Source: JBOFGK01 sp051649085 (GTDB taxonomy: Bacteria; Bacillota_I; Bacilli_A; UBA3375). Taken from it: 53,938 nt of DNA. Numbering within the stretch: the stretch's first letter is position 1; the number at the start of each line of letters is the position of its first letter. The stretch covers positions 1-53,938 of the forward strand of contig JBOFGK010000011.1 in NCBI GenBank assembly GCA_051649085.1, written 5' to 3'. Positions 16,411-24,886 of the stretch are shown here, in pieces. A program made the position numbers and the translations under genes. A model generated the notes under the pieces. It was not told the DNA's origin. It saw only the letters and a program-made list of their open reading frames with translations, and did not search any database.

Positions 16411-16995
16411 TTATTTAATTAATGTATCATATGTTGTACTTGAAACAATTTTGTTCTTTTTATCGAAATAAAGAAATTCAATACGCAAATAGCAATTGTC
16501 AGTACTAGTGCATTCTTGAATAGCCATATCATACTTAAAAGATTTATTTCCACTTTTTTTAAAATCATGATATTCATATTTTGTTGCACCGTTTTTTGAA
16601 CCACTTGTTGTTAACATTAAATCAGGAACATGCTCTTTGAAAAAAACATTATAACTTGTAATTGAATTTGCATTTATTGAATTAGAACTAATCGGAACTG
16701 AATTGTCGAAAATAGCTATTCCTTGATCTGCTTTTTCAAATATTGTTGCATATTGAGTTGGTTCAGCTTTAAGAAATTCACATTGCGGAAATTGTTCACT
16801 ATCGGCACAGGTGTATGATTGATTCAACATTTTTACAGATTTATTTAAATCAATTTTTTGATTGGTTTCGGTTAAAACTTCTACATTAATTGTTTGATTT
16901 TCATTATAAATGAAAAAATTATTGAAATAGTAAAATAATCCTACTATGATTAAAAAAGAGATAATTGGTACTTTAAACTTAATTATTTTTTTCAT
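16411..16995 (-). CDS. Membrane-anchored extracytoplasmic protein of unknown function
   Basis: The 194-residue product has a basic start (MKKIIKFK), one hydrophobic segment (VPIISFLIIVGLFYYFNNFF) with no cleavage site or lipobox, and a hydrophilic outer domain. Four cysteines form two close pairs, C-ADSEQFPQ-C and C-TSTDN-C, that could make disulfides outside the cell. The ATG at 16995 is preferred because GGAG stands just upstream; an ATG at 17004 overlaps that site and has none of its own. I see no family match. It is the last gene of a short minus-strand pair with the frameshifted secreted gene upstream. Confidence 0.65.
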   Translation of the reverse strand: MKKIIKFKVPIISFLIIVGLFYYFNNFFIYNENQTINVEVLTETNQKIDLNKSVKMLNQSYTCADSEQFPQCEFLKAEPTQYATIFEKADQGIAIFDNSVPISSNSINANSITSYNVFFKEHVPDLMLTTSGSKNGATKYEYHDFKKSGNKSFKYDMAIQECTSTDNCYLRIEFLYFDKKNKIVSSTTYDTLIK

Positions 16996-17087
16996 GTTCT
17001 CCATTCATATAATTGATAATTTTATTGCTATTAAAAATAGCACAAATATTATTTTCCAAAATATTTTCAGTTACTTGGATAGTTAAT

Positions 17088-17794
17088 TTATTTCAATTTT
17101 GAAAGTCGAAGTGATGGATTCGTTGGAATCCCTTGTTGACCTGTTTTTGAAGAAATTAGCTTATCGTATGTACATGCATCTGTTTCTCTATATTGTTGAT
17201 AAATATCATATACAATTTGTTTTGGTGTAGCATATACTCGATATGTTCCTGTACTTGGAGCTGAATATGTAATTGCTGAAAAACTAGATGTTGAGCCTGG
17301 AGTATATGAAACACCACCTCCAATAACTCTTCCAACGCTTATACTGTAACTAACAGATGCTTTTGTATATACAGTTCCATGTGTATATTTTAAGCCTTTT
17401 TGCATGTATTCGTCTCTAAGTGTATATTCTTTTCCTGCATTATTTGTATATAAATATTTTGATCCACTTTGTTTCCAATATCTAGTTCGTGTACCTCCAT
17501 AGCATACTCTTGGTAATTTTTTCTCAATTGAAAAATCATCTTCAAAATCGGTAAATAAAACATTACTGTAAAATAAAGCTAAATCTTTTTTCCCTCTGTA
17601 AGTAAAATCTACAAGTACTCTTTTAGCTATTCCATCTGATTCATTTAGAACAATATCATCTTTTTTGTAGTCAACAACAGATTTTCCACCCCAAATTTTG
17701 GTATGTGGACTTCTGCTGCATGTGTGATATCTGTTGTTATGGAACTGATAAGTAATGTTAATAAAAATACTAATAAAAACTTAGTTTTTGACAT
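17088..17794 (-). pseudogene. Secreted protein with a single-base frameshift (about 235 residues when repaired)
   Basis: From an ATG at 17794 with an AAAGGA site, the frame encodes a signal peptide (MSKTKFLLVFLLTLLISS, cleavage after THAAE-like ITHAA) and then shifts at about 17690 in CCAAAATTTGGGG. Adding one base there, for example one A, continues as IWGGKSVVDYKKDDIVLN and runs without a stop through GGVSYTPGSTSSF to the C-terminus RLSKLK at 17088. The total of 707 bases is one short of a multiple of three, which fits a one-base deletion. The promoter is near consensus. The mature part is Ser/Thr/Tyr-rich, but I recognise no domain. Confidence 0.6.
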
Positions 17795-17860
17795 AAAAAT
17801 CCTTTCTTTTTTCGATTTTAGTTTATCGAGAACTTTATAAAAAAACTTTGTTACAAAATA

Positions 17861-17889
17861 AGTATAGCATTTTTGTCTGAGCATGTCAA
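17861..17889 (-). promoter_or_regulatory. Near-consensus promoter for the frameshifted secreted gene
   Basis: On the minus strand, TTGACA and TATACT are separated by exactly 17 bases, about 65 bases upstream of the start. It is the best vegetative promoter in the window. The rest of 17890-18160 shows no gene. Confidence 0.8.
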
Positions 17890-18142
17890 TACAAAAGAAA
17901 ACGTTAATGTATTTTTGTGTCAAACAAAAGTGAAAAAAATCTTATGTACTAAAAACACACTAATTTTTTTCGAATTATTGTATAAAAGTAAAGTAGAGAA
18001 ATTAAGTGAAAAGCTATTTTATGTATGTGTGAAATAAATAATAATATTAAAAAAATGGATTGAATATTTTTTGTGGATCCATTTTAAAATTAAGAATTGT
18101 AGATTTGAAGTTGGATAAATGTATATTTGCTATTCGAAAAAC

Positions 18143-18171
18143 TTTAAAAATAGTACTAAATATGCTATAAT
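18143..18171 (+). promoter_or_regulatory. Promoter of the 548-residue membrane protein gene
   Basis: TTTAAA is followed after 17 bases by TATAAT at 18166-18171, with TGC in front making an extended -10. It ends 18 bases before the start codon, so the leader is very short. Confidence 0.6.
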
Positions 18172-18189
18172 TTAACCAAAGGAGTAATA

Positions 18190-19836
18190 ATGGAAGTGAA
18201 ATTTACTGATGAACGCCAGCAACAAACGAAAGATTTCGTAAAACAAATCAAAAATTTAAAAAAGCTCGAGATTCCACGAAGGATTAGTTTAATAGTTTTA
18301 GTTATTTTAGCTATCAATATTTTTATGGGAATGCCAATACTAAATCCAGTGTATATTGAATCTACTGTATTTTTCATTTTGTTAGTTGTCACAATTTTAG
18401 TGTTCTTAACAAAGAAAAGTTATTATATAATTATTGGTTTTGTTGTAGTTGCCTTGATGTTTGCAGGAGATTTATTATTAACTAATGAACTAATGTGGAA
18501 TCAGAAGTATTATAATTTACTTGGTGATGTGAAAGTTGAAAAATATGCGAAAAATCCACCAGCAATTGACAATAGTAAGTTACCAGTTGTAGATGCTGGA
18601 CTTGCAGCAAACTTAGGAGATAAAAAACTTGGAGAAGATGTTGGAATTGGAAGTCAGTTTACAACGGGAGAATATTATTTCATTAAAACTGAAGAAGATT
18701 TAGCATGGGTTGCACCACTAGAACCACGTGATGTCTTTAAATGGCTTTCAAATACTGATGGAGCACCGGGATATATTTATGTATCAGCAACTGACCCAAA
18801 TGACGTTCGTCTTGTAAATAACATTGATGGAAAAGATTTGAAAATAAAGTATTCTAACAATGCATTTTTGTTAAGTAATATCAAAAGACATTTATATCTA
18901 AATGGATATATGACAACTGGATTAACCGATTATTCGTTTGAGATAGATGATGATGGACAACCGTTTTGGGTAGTTACAACTTACGCACCATCATTCAATA
19001 TTTTTGGTGGAGCACAAGCGACAGGTGTTGCAATTGTAAATGCAGCTACTGGTGAGATTAGTGACTATAAAATTAGTGAAATCGAAAAATTACCAAAATG
19101 GGTTGATCGTATACAACCAATTGATTTGTTGACAAATCAAATTGACTATTGGGGAAAATATAAAAATGGTTTTATAAATACGTTATTTGCACAAAAAGAA
19201 GTAGTTAAAACAACACCTGGTTATTCGTATGCGTATATAAACGATGAGCCATACATGTACACCGGTTTAACATCTGTTCAAGATGATCAAGCAACGGTTG
19301 GAATGATGTTGATTAACCTTCGAACAAAAGCAGCAACTTTTTACGAACAAACTGGGGCAACTGAACAAGCAGCACAAAATAGTGCTCAAGGACAAGTTCA
19401 ACAATTTGGATACCGTGCAAGTTTTCCAGTTCTTTTAAATGAATTTGGTCAAGCTACATATTTTATGCCATTGCTAGATAATCAAGGATTGATCAAACAA
19501 TATTCATTTGTCTCAGTTGTGAATTATAATATAGTGGGAATTGGTGATACGATTGATAAAGCTCGCCAAAACTATTATGACAAATTAAAGCAAAATAAAC
19601 AAGTTACAACGAGTGATGCTAGTTTAATTTCAAAAACAGCGACAATTGATCGAATAAATTATATTGATGGAACTTATTATTTAACATTGATTGATGATAA
19701 ACGCTTATACAATGTTGATCAAAGTATAAATCAGTTTTTAGCAGTAACAAAATCAGGTGATAAAGTTACAATTAAATTCGTTGATAGTCCTGATACAATT
19801 GAAATTGCAGAGTTTAAAAATGATAATCTTGAATAG
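18190..19836 (+). CDS. Large membrane-anchored protein of unknown function
   Basis: This is a 548-residue protein with a charged cytoplasmic N-terminus (about 35 residues), three hydrophobic segments at about 33-52, 57-76 and 79-98, and a long soluble C-terminal region probably outside the membrane. That region is rich in Asp, Tyr and Gly, with segments such as DGAPGYIYVSATDPNDVRLV and YSYAYINDEPYMYTGLTS that suggest a beta-structured fold with internal similarity. There are no cysteines in the outer part and no catalytic motif that I recognise. GGAG precedes the ATG. It is followed 10 bases later by the flavin oxidoreductase gene and may share its transcript. Confidence 0.75.
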   Translation: MEVKFTDERQQQTKDFVKQIKNLKKLEIPRRISLIVLVILAINIFMGMPILNPVYIESTVFFILLVVTILVFLTKKSYYIIIGFVVVALMFAGDLLLTNELMWNQKYYNLLGDVKVEKYAKNPPAIDNSKLPVVDAGLAANLGDKKLGEDVGIGSQFTTGEYYFIKTEEDLAWVAPLEPRDVFKWLSNTDGAPGYIYVSATDPNDVRLVNNIDGKDLKIKYSNNAFLLSNIKRHLYLNGYMTTGLTDYSFEIDDDGQPFWVVTTYAPSFNIFGGAQATGVAIVNAATGEISDYKISEIEKLPKWVDRIQPIDLLTNQIDYWGKYKNGFINTLFAQKEVVKTTPGYSYAYINDEPYMYTGLTSVQDDQATVGMMLINLRTKAATFYEQTGATEQAAQNSAQGQVQQFGYRASFPVLLNEFGQATYFMPLLDNQGLIKQYSFVSVVNYNIVGIGDTIDKARQNYYDKLKQNKQVTTSDASLISKTATIDRINYIDGTYYLTLIDDKRLYNVDQSINQFLAVTKSGDKVTIKFVDSPDTIEIAEFKNDNLE

Positions 19837-19846
19837 TGGAGGAAAA

Positions 19847-20872
19847 ATGAAAATATTAGAAAAAGAAACTGTCGGAATATTAGAATTTCAAAATCGAATT
19901 GTAGTTCCCCCAATGTGTAACCAAGTAGCAGAAGATGGTCATGTAATGGTTGATCATCTTATTACTTATGGAATGTATGCAAGAAACCGTCCGGGAATGA
20001 TTACTGTGGAGTCAACAGCCATTGCTAGGAATGGTCGGATTTTTGAGACAGATTTACTAATTGATGATGATCAATATATTGTTGGTTTATCCAAACTTGC
20101 CGAAGTAATTCAAGAACATGGTGCAGTTGCATGTATACAACTTGGCCATTCTGGTGCCAAACATTACGACTTAGAAAAAGCAATTGCTCCAAGTGCAATT
20201 GGTGGAGTTGTTAGTGAAATGGATCGAACAGAGATTATTGAAATTGGACGCAATTTTGTTGATGCAGCAATTCGTGCAAAAGCTGCTGGTTTTGATGCAA
20301 TTGAGATTCATAGTGCGCATGGATACTTACTACATCAGTTTCTATCACCACTAACAAATAAACGTAAAGATGGATTTGGTGGTAGTTTAGAAAATCGCTT
20401 TAAGTTATTGAAAAATATTATTTTAAACATCCAAAATAATGTTGAGATTGAAATTTTTGTTCGTATTTCAGCTGTTGATTTCCATCCAAATGGTTTGCAA
20501 ATTAACGATACAATTGTTGTTTCACAATGGCTTGAAGAATTAGGTGTTAATTTAATCAATGTTTCAAGTGGGGGAATTTCAAGTCTAGTCGATGTTGCTG
20601 GTGGAGAACAACCATGTGAAAAAGTTGAAGTTTATCCATGTTACATGGTTCAGTATGCAAATGCAATTAAACAAGAATTATTGTTTGCCAAAGTTGCAAC
20701 AGTTGGTGATATTACTGAAGTTTATCAAATGGAACAAATTGTTTCAAGTAACCAAGCAGACTTTGTGTGTGTTGGTCGAAAAACATTATTAAATCCACTT
20801 TGGTTATTAAATGTTCAACTAGAAGCAAAAAATCAAGACCTTTGCGAACCGTACAAGCGCTTTTTAAAGTAA
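19847..20872 (+). CDS. NADH:flavin oxidoreductase of the old yellow enzyme family
   Basis: This 341-residue FMN enzyme is predicted to reduce activated C=C bonds with NAD(P)H. Features are NRIVVPPMCNQ at the start of the barrel, CIQLGHSGAKH, the active-site segment AIEIHSAHGYLLHQFLSP, GGSLENRFKLL and a C-terminal phosphate-binding GDI...FVCVGRKTLLNP. The ATG at 19847 is taken because TGGAGG lies 5 bases upstream; an in-frame start at 19757 inside the previous gene has no ribosome site. The short single-domain length fits YqjM-like members rather than the larger iron-sulfur dienoyl-CoA reductase type. The physiological substrate is unknown. Confidence 0.9.
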   Translation: MKILEKETVGILEFQNRIVVPPMCNQVAEDGHVMVDHLITYGMYARNRPGMITVESTAIARNGRIFETDLLIDDDQYIVGLSKLAEVIQEHGAVACIQLGHSGAKHYDLEKAIAPSAIGGVVSEMDRTEIIEIGRNFVDAAIRAKAAGFDAIEIHSAHGYLLHQFLSPLTNKRKDGFGGSLENRFKLLKNIILNIQNNVEIEIFVRISAVDFHPNGLQINDTIVVSQWLEELGVNLINVSSGGISSLVDVAGGEQPCEKVEVYPCYMVQYANAIKQELLFAKVATVGDITEVYQMEQIVSSNQADFVCVGRKTLLNPLWLLNVQLEAKNQDLCEPYKRFLK

Positions 20873-20899
20873 TTTCATTAAAACATATAAAAATAAAAA

Positions 20900-20932
20900 A
20901 AATTACTCACAGATAATGTGAGTTTTTTTTTC
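20900..20932 (+). terminator. Terminator upstream of comGA
   Basis: CTCACA and TGTGAG form the stem around GATAA, with ten T after it and an A run before it, so it can act in both directions. Confidence 0.85.
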
Positions 20933-20965
20933 GAAAAAACTAATAATGATATTAGGAGGTAAAAA

Positions 20966-21922
20966 ATGAAAATATCAGAATTAGTTAATGATTTAATTTT
21001 GGAAGCGGCAACTAAACAAGTTAGTGATATTCATTTTCATCCATTAAAGGAAAAAGTTGAAATATATTTTCGCTTGGCAAATAAGCTGAAATATAAAATG
21101 GAGATTCATCCGACAAAATATTCAAAATTATTGCGTTATATTAAATTTAAAGCACGTTTGGACTTATCGTTATCGCGCACACCTCAGGATGGATCATTTG
21201 AATACTATGCTGAAGATGATTTAATTTTTCTACGAGTATCAACGATTCCGTTAATGAGTGGTGAAAGTTTAGTGCTACGTCTTATTAATGAAAGTACTCA
21301 ATATGATTTTGCAAGTTTAAGTTATTATCCTGAAGACTTAGAAAATATTTATCAAACAATTAAAGGGAAAAATGGATTGTACGTATTTACAGGTCCAACT
21401 GGAAGTGGGAAAACAACTTCAATGTATAGTATTTTAAATCGCTTAGCAATTCAGGATAAAAAGAAAATAATCACGATTGAAAATCCAATTGAAATCGTAA
21501 ATCATAATTTTGTTCAAATGCAAATAAACCAGGAAATGGGTATAAGTTATTCAGTTGCCTTAAGAGCATCGCTTAGACAAGATCCAGATGTTATTATGAT
21601 TGGTGAGATCAGAGATGAAGAAACGGCAAGAAATGTTTTTCGAGCTGGTTTGACTGGACACACTGTAATTACAACGATGCATACGAAAAATAAATATGGA
21701 GTAATTGAGCGATTTTTAGACTACGGTTTTTTAATTAGTGAAATTGAATCGGTTTTAATTGGGGTATCAAATCAACGATTAATCAAAAATCACCAGCAAC
21801 AAATTCGTTCATTTTATGATTATGCATCTAGTCGAGAAATTAAGGAGATGATTGAAACAAAAGGTGAAACGCTCGATATTGAAGCGAAAATTAATGCCCT
21901 TAAAACTCCAAAGAAATTATAA
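20966..21922 (+). CDS. comGA: ComGA, traffic ATPase of the competence pilus
   Basis: The 318-residue cytoplasmic ATPase powers assembly of the type IV-like DNA-uptake pilus. It is the short GspE/PilB form, with no large N-terminal domain. It has Walker A GPTGSGKTT near residue 143, the Asp box TIENPIE, Walker B DPDVIMIGEIRDEETA near 205, and the His box GLTGHTVITTMHTK. The usual zinc-binding tetracysteine motif is absent, as in several ComGA proteins. A strong AGGAGG site precedes it. It starts a seven-gene operon, and the next gene begins within its last 71 bases. Confidence 0.93.
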   Translation: MKISELVNDLILEAATKQVSDIHFHPLKEKVEIYFRLANKLKYKMEIHPTKYSKLLRYIKFKARLDLSLSRTPQDGSFEYYAEDDLIFLRVSTIPLMSGESLVLRLINESTQYDFASLSYYPEDLENIYQTIKGKNGLYVFTGPTGSGKTTSMYSILNRLAIQDKKKIITIENPIEIVNHNFVQMQINQEMGISYSVALRASLRQDPDVIMIGEIRDEETARNVFRAGLTGHTVITTMHTKNKYGVIERFLDYGFLISEIESVLIGVSNQRLIKNHQQQIRSFYDYASSREIKEMIETKGETLDIEAKINALKTPKKL

Positions 21923-22901
21923 GAAAATTACTGAACAATATTATTTTCTTTATAATTTAAATATTTTTCTAGAACGTGGATATTCAATTAATGATAGTAT
22001 GAAAATGTTAGGTTTTTATATTGATATTGATGTTTTTTACCGGTTACTTGAAGAAGGAGAACGATTTGACCTTGTGCTAGGAAAAGTGAAATTTGATCAA
22101 GATGTTTTATTGCTTTTAAAAATAGCGGACGAAAGTGGTCAGTTGAAGAATGGAATCAAAAATGCGGTCTATCTTTTAAAACAAAAAATTGACAATAAAA
22201 ATATTTTGCTGGAGATCTTGAAATATCCAATCCTGTTAGCTGTTATTATTATCGGTTCAATGCTATTTATTTCAATGTTCTTATTACCACAATTTATCGA
22301 TATTTATCAAAGTTTTGGAATTGAATTTGGCCAGCTGATTAAGCTCGCTTTTTTACTTATCCAATTAACACCATATATTGTAGGGTCAGCTTTTGTGTTT
22401 TTGTTAGTAGCAGCATTTATTATTTTACGTAAAAATTCAGTTGATAAAATGATGTTTTTTTTAGGGACACGACTGACTCGGAAACATTATTTAGCTTTGT
22501 ACAATCATTTGTTTATAATCAATTTAACAAATTTGTTAATTCTCGGCTTAAGACTGGATGAAGTATTGACAATTTTAAGTGAACAAGAATATAATTTACT
22601 ACTGAAAATGGAAACAAAAAGAATCTTGAAAGAGTTGAATCAAGGGGTAATGTTTAGCAGTGCATTAAATAATTTTTATTCCGATGAATTAAAAGCAGTT
22701 ATCCGCGATGGTGAACAAAATGAAATGTTATTAACGAATCTTGAAAATTATTTATTATTTTTAAATAGTCGAAAAGATAGTAAATCAAAAAATCTCTTGT
22801 TCTTAATTCAACCTTTTTTCTATTTAGTTTTTGGAATAATCATTGTTGTTTTATACATTAGTATTTTCTATCCAATGTTTCAAATGATGAACAAAATTTA
22901 A
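21852..22901 (+). CDS. comGB: ComGB, polytopic inner-membrane protein of the competence pilus
   Basis: This GspF/PilC-family platform protein of about 349 residues has three main hydrophobic regions, at about residues 130-150, 170-195 and 320-345, between cytoplasmic helical repeats. Family features include ADESGQLKNGI and FLLPQFIDIYQSFGIE. The start is a TTG at 21852 with AAGGAG 4 bases before it, inside comGA; the first ATG at 21894 has no ribosome site. It is position-conserved between comGA and comGC. Confidence 0.88.
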   Translation: MKQKVKRSILKRKLMPLKLQRNYKKITEQYYFLYNLNIFLERGYSINDSMKMLGFYIDIDVFYRLLEEGERFDLVLGKVKFDQDVLLLLKIADESGQLKNGIKNAVYLLKQKIDNKNILLEILKYPILLAVIIIGSMLFISMFLLPQFIDIYQSFGIEFGQLIKLAFLLIQLTPYIVGSAFVFLLVAAFIILRKNSVDKMMFFLGTRLTRKHYLALYNHLFIINLTNLLILGLRLDEVLTILSEQEYNLLLKMETKRILKELNQGVMFSSALNNFYSDELKAVIRDGEQNEMLLTNLENYLLFLNSRKDSKSKNLLFLIQPFFYLVFGIIIVVLYISIFYPMFQMMNKI

Positions 22902-22926
22902 TTTTAAAGTAAATGAAAGGAGTTAG

Positions 22927-23223
22927 ATGTTTAATAATAAAGGATTCACTTTGTTGGAAATGTTAATGGTGATTTTCATCATTTCGGTGTTAATACTATT
23001 GATTATTCCCAACATTACTAAGCATAAAACAGCTGTAAATGAAACTGGTTGTGAAGCCTATGCGAAAATGGTTCAAACTCAAGTAACTGCCTATGAAATG
23101 GCAGAAGATAAGTTACCTTCAATTGGTGAATTAGTAAGTGGTGGTTACATTCCAAGTGCGACTTGTCCCGAAGGTGAAGGTTTAGCAATAAGCGGCCGAG
23201 GTGAAGTAAGTGTTAATAAATAA
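22927..23223 (+). CDS. comGC: ComGC, major competence pseudopilin
   Basis: The 98-residue prepilin has a very short leader (MFNNKG) cut by the ComC peptidase before FTLLEMLMVIFIISVLILLI, whose Glu5 and hydrophobic helix are typical. Two later cysteines, in GCEAYAKM and SATCPEGE, could form the known intramolecular disulfide. The length and the short loop after the helix fit ComGC. GGAG precedes the ATG. It overlaps comGD by 14 bases. Confidence 0.92.
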   Translation: MFNNKGFTLLEMLMVIFIISVLILLIIPNITKHKTAVNETGCEAYAKMVQTQVTAYEMAEDKLPSIGELVSGGYIPSATCPEGEGLAISGRGEVSVNK

Positions 23224-23614
23224 TCAAGGTTATACTTTAATGGAAATGCTAATTGTTTTATTTTGTTTATCAACTTGTTTATTAGTAATTAATTTGAATG
23301 TTTATGAAGTCCTTTTAGCAACTAATGTTAATGCTCAAGTTAAGTTATTTATTAGTGAGTATAATAAAATACAATTAGAGGCCTTAGAAACTAAAGAAAA
23401 CAAACGAATTACGTTTTCTACTAGTGAAATCAGCTTTGGAAAGCAAAAAGTAGAGCTTAAACACGGACTAGTTGTTTCGAATAATTTCAATGATGTCATA
23501 ACACTTAATCAATTTGGTAATATTTCGCGGGCTGGGACTGTTGTTTTTACAAGTGGTAATCATCAAAAAAAAATTGTTTTTTCACTTGGGGCAGGTCATT
23601 ATCGTGTGGAATAA
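23210..23614 (+). CDS. comGD: ComGD, minor competence pseudopilin
   Basis: This 134-residue pseudopilin uses a GTG start at 23210 with GAGGTGA upstream, inside the end of comGC. The leader LINNQG is followed by YTLMEMLIVLFCLSTCLLVI, the methylation and cleavage signature of prepilins. The rest has the beta-rich pattern of minor pilins, without conserved cysteines. Confidence 0.82.
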   Translation: MLINNQGYTLMEMLIVLFCLSTCLLVINLNVYEVLLATNVNAQVKLFISEYNKIQLEALETKENKRITFSTSEISFGKQKVELKHGLVVSNNFNDVITLNQFGNISRAGTVVFTSGNHQKKIVFSLGAGHYRVE

Positions 23615-23822
23615 ACAAGGAATAATTTTGTTTGATGCACTTCTAGGTTTGGTATTACTTGCAAGTGTTACATTGTTTTTTTTACCGGTGATTGAGACAA
23701 GTTATCAACAACAAAAAGTAGCGCTTGAAAAGTTACATGAAATTAATCGAACGAGACAAAAAATTCATCAAGGCCAAGTAGGTGATTGTTTTGAAATTCA
23801 TCAAAAAAATATTTGCCTCTAA
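23604..23822 (+). CDS. comGE: ComGE, small minor pseudopilin
   Basis: The 72-residue protein starts at a GTG at 23604 overlapping comGD. WNKQG precedes IILFDALLGLVLLASVTLFF; the Glu at position 5 of the mature helix is replaced by Asp, as in several ComGE proteins. The ribosome site is weak (GGGGCAGG), so coupled translation from comGD is likely. Assignment rests mainly on gene order and the helix. Confidence 0.65.
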   Translation: MWNKQGIILFDALLGLVLLASVTLFFLPVIETSYQQQKVALEKLHEINRTRQKIHQGQVGDCFEIHQKNICL

Positions 23823-24231
23823 TCAAGGCTTTACATTATTAGAAATGTTAATTTGTTTATTAGTAATGACATTAATTGTCCATAATATTTTAATGTTTAT
23901 GAAAGTAGTTAAAAAGTTTGATTATACTTTTAGTTTAGAACAACAGTTAATTACCGCTTCCTTTCAAATGAATGATGATATGTTATTAAGTAAGAATATT
24001 ATTTGTTCGGGAAAAACCTTTATGGCAGAAACATATTCAAATAATCAAATTATATATAGTTTTAATGGTGAAAAATTAGTTCGACAAGTAAATTTTTCGG
24101 GTCACGTTATAATGCTTTATGATGTGCAAAATTTACGCTTTTTTGAACAAGCAAATTATTGTATAATGGAGGTAGTTGATGAGCGTCAAAAAAAACATCA
24201 AATGGTTGTTGGACAAATCATTTTTAAATAA
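23782..24231 (+). CDS. comGF: ComGF, minor competence pseudopilin
   Basis: The product of about 149 residues contains SNQG then FTLLEMLICLLVMTLIVHNI, a prepilin cleavage and helix signature, and a beta-rich C-terminus like ComGF. Two starts are possible: GTG at 23782, and TTG at 23791, which has AGGTGA at ideal spacing. Both lie within comGE. The reading frame overlaps comGG by 53 bases. Confidence 0.78.
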   Translation: MIVLKFIKKIFASNQGFTLLEMLICLLVMTLIVHNILMFMKVVKKFDYTFSLEQQLITASFQMNDDMLLSKNIICSGKTFMAETYSNNQIIYSFNGEKLVRQVNFSGHVIMLYDVQNLRFFEQANYCIMEVVDERQKKHQMVVGQIIFK

Positions 24232-24766
24232 TAAAGGAGTATTCCAGTCAATTGTTGTTAGTTTTGCTCTCGTTTGTATTTCCTTAATTTCTGTCCAAGT
24301 GATTGTTACAGCTAATTTAAGTAGTTTTGTAAGTTTAGCAGAAAAAAATTTAATTTCAGAAATTGCCAGTCGAAAATTAAGTTTAATGTTAGAAGCACAA
24401 AAACAAAAAGTGAAAGATTATAACGAAAGTAAGGATAATTCAAAGGAAACAGAGCATGAATGCTTAGAAAATGTTATGTATATTCATACGGATTTTCAAA
24501 TTAATGTCAAATACGTTTGTCAAATGACCAAAGAAGAATTAGTGGTGATAGACAAAGTTCCCGAAGAATTAGTTGAAACACAACAAAATCAGCTTGACCA
24601 ACTGTTTCATCAAAGAGAAAAGTCTGAAATTGATGATCGTGAACAAGCAAAGTTTATTCTTTTAAAAATAGAAGTGAGTATCAAAAATGGCCGTAAGCAT
24701 GTGTATGCCCTTCAAAATCTTAAAAGTCAAAAGTATGAGAAAATCAGTGTGTATTTTTCTAGTTAA
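24179..24766 (+). CDS. comGG: ComGG-position protein of the competence operon
   Basis: This 195-residue protein has LNNKG followed by VFQSIVVSFALVCISLISVQ, so the helix lacks the Glu5 of other pilins, as is common in ComGG and GspK-like proteins. A soluble domain follows, with a charged, coiled-coil-like middle and two cysteines (ECLENV, YVCQM). The ATG at 24179 has GGAGGT 5 bases upstream; a TTG three bases before it is too close. It is longer than typical ComGG. The assignment is by position and N-terminal architecture. Confidence 0.65.
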   Translation: MSVKKNIKWLLDKSFLNNKGVFQSIVVSFALVCISLISVQVIVTANLSSFVSLAEKNLISEIASRKLSLMLEAQKQKVKDYNESKDNSKETEHECLENVMYIHTDFQINVKYVCQMTKEELVVIDKVPEELVETQQNQLDQLFHQREKSEIDDREQAKFILLKIEVSIKNGRKHVYALQNLKSQKYEKISVYFSS

Positions 24767-24840
24767 TAATAAATAGAACTTGAATCAATCTTTTAAGTTG
24801 TGAAAAAGAAAATTGTTTTTCGGATAAAATGGCGAAAAAT

Positions 24841-24849
24841 TGGTATAAT
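24841..24849 (+). promoter_or_regulatory. Extended -10 promoter of the coa operon
   Basis: TGGTATAAT precedes coaX by about 37 bases. There is no good -35, and no clear terminator follows comGG, so read-through is possible. Confidence 0.5.
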
Positions 24850-24886
24850 CTAACTAGTGAATAAAAATATATAATGTGAGGAAAAA

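Noticed and set aside
17645..17923. 92-codon frame on the minus strand with a 43-residue upstream extension
   Set aside because: The extension covers the TTGACA/TATACT promoter; the true start is 17794, and the C-terminus is the product of a frameshift.
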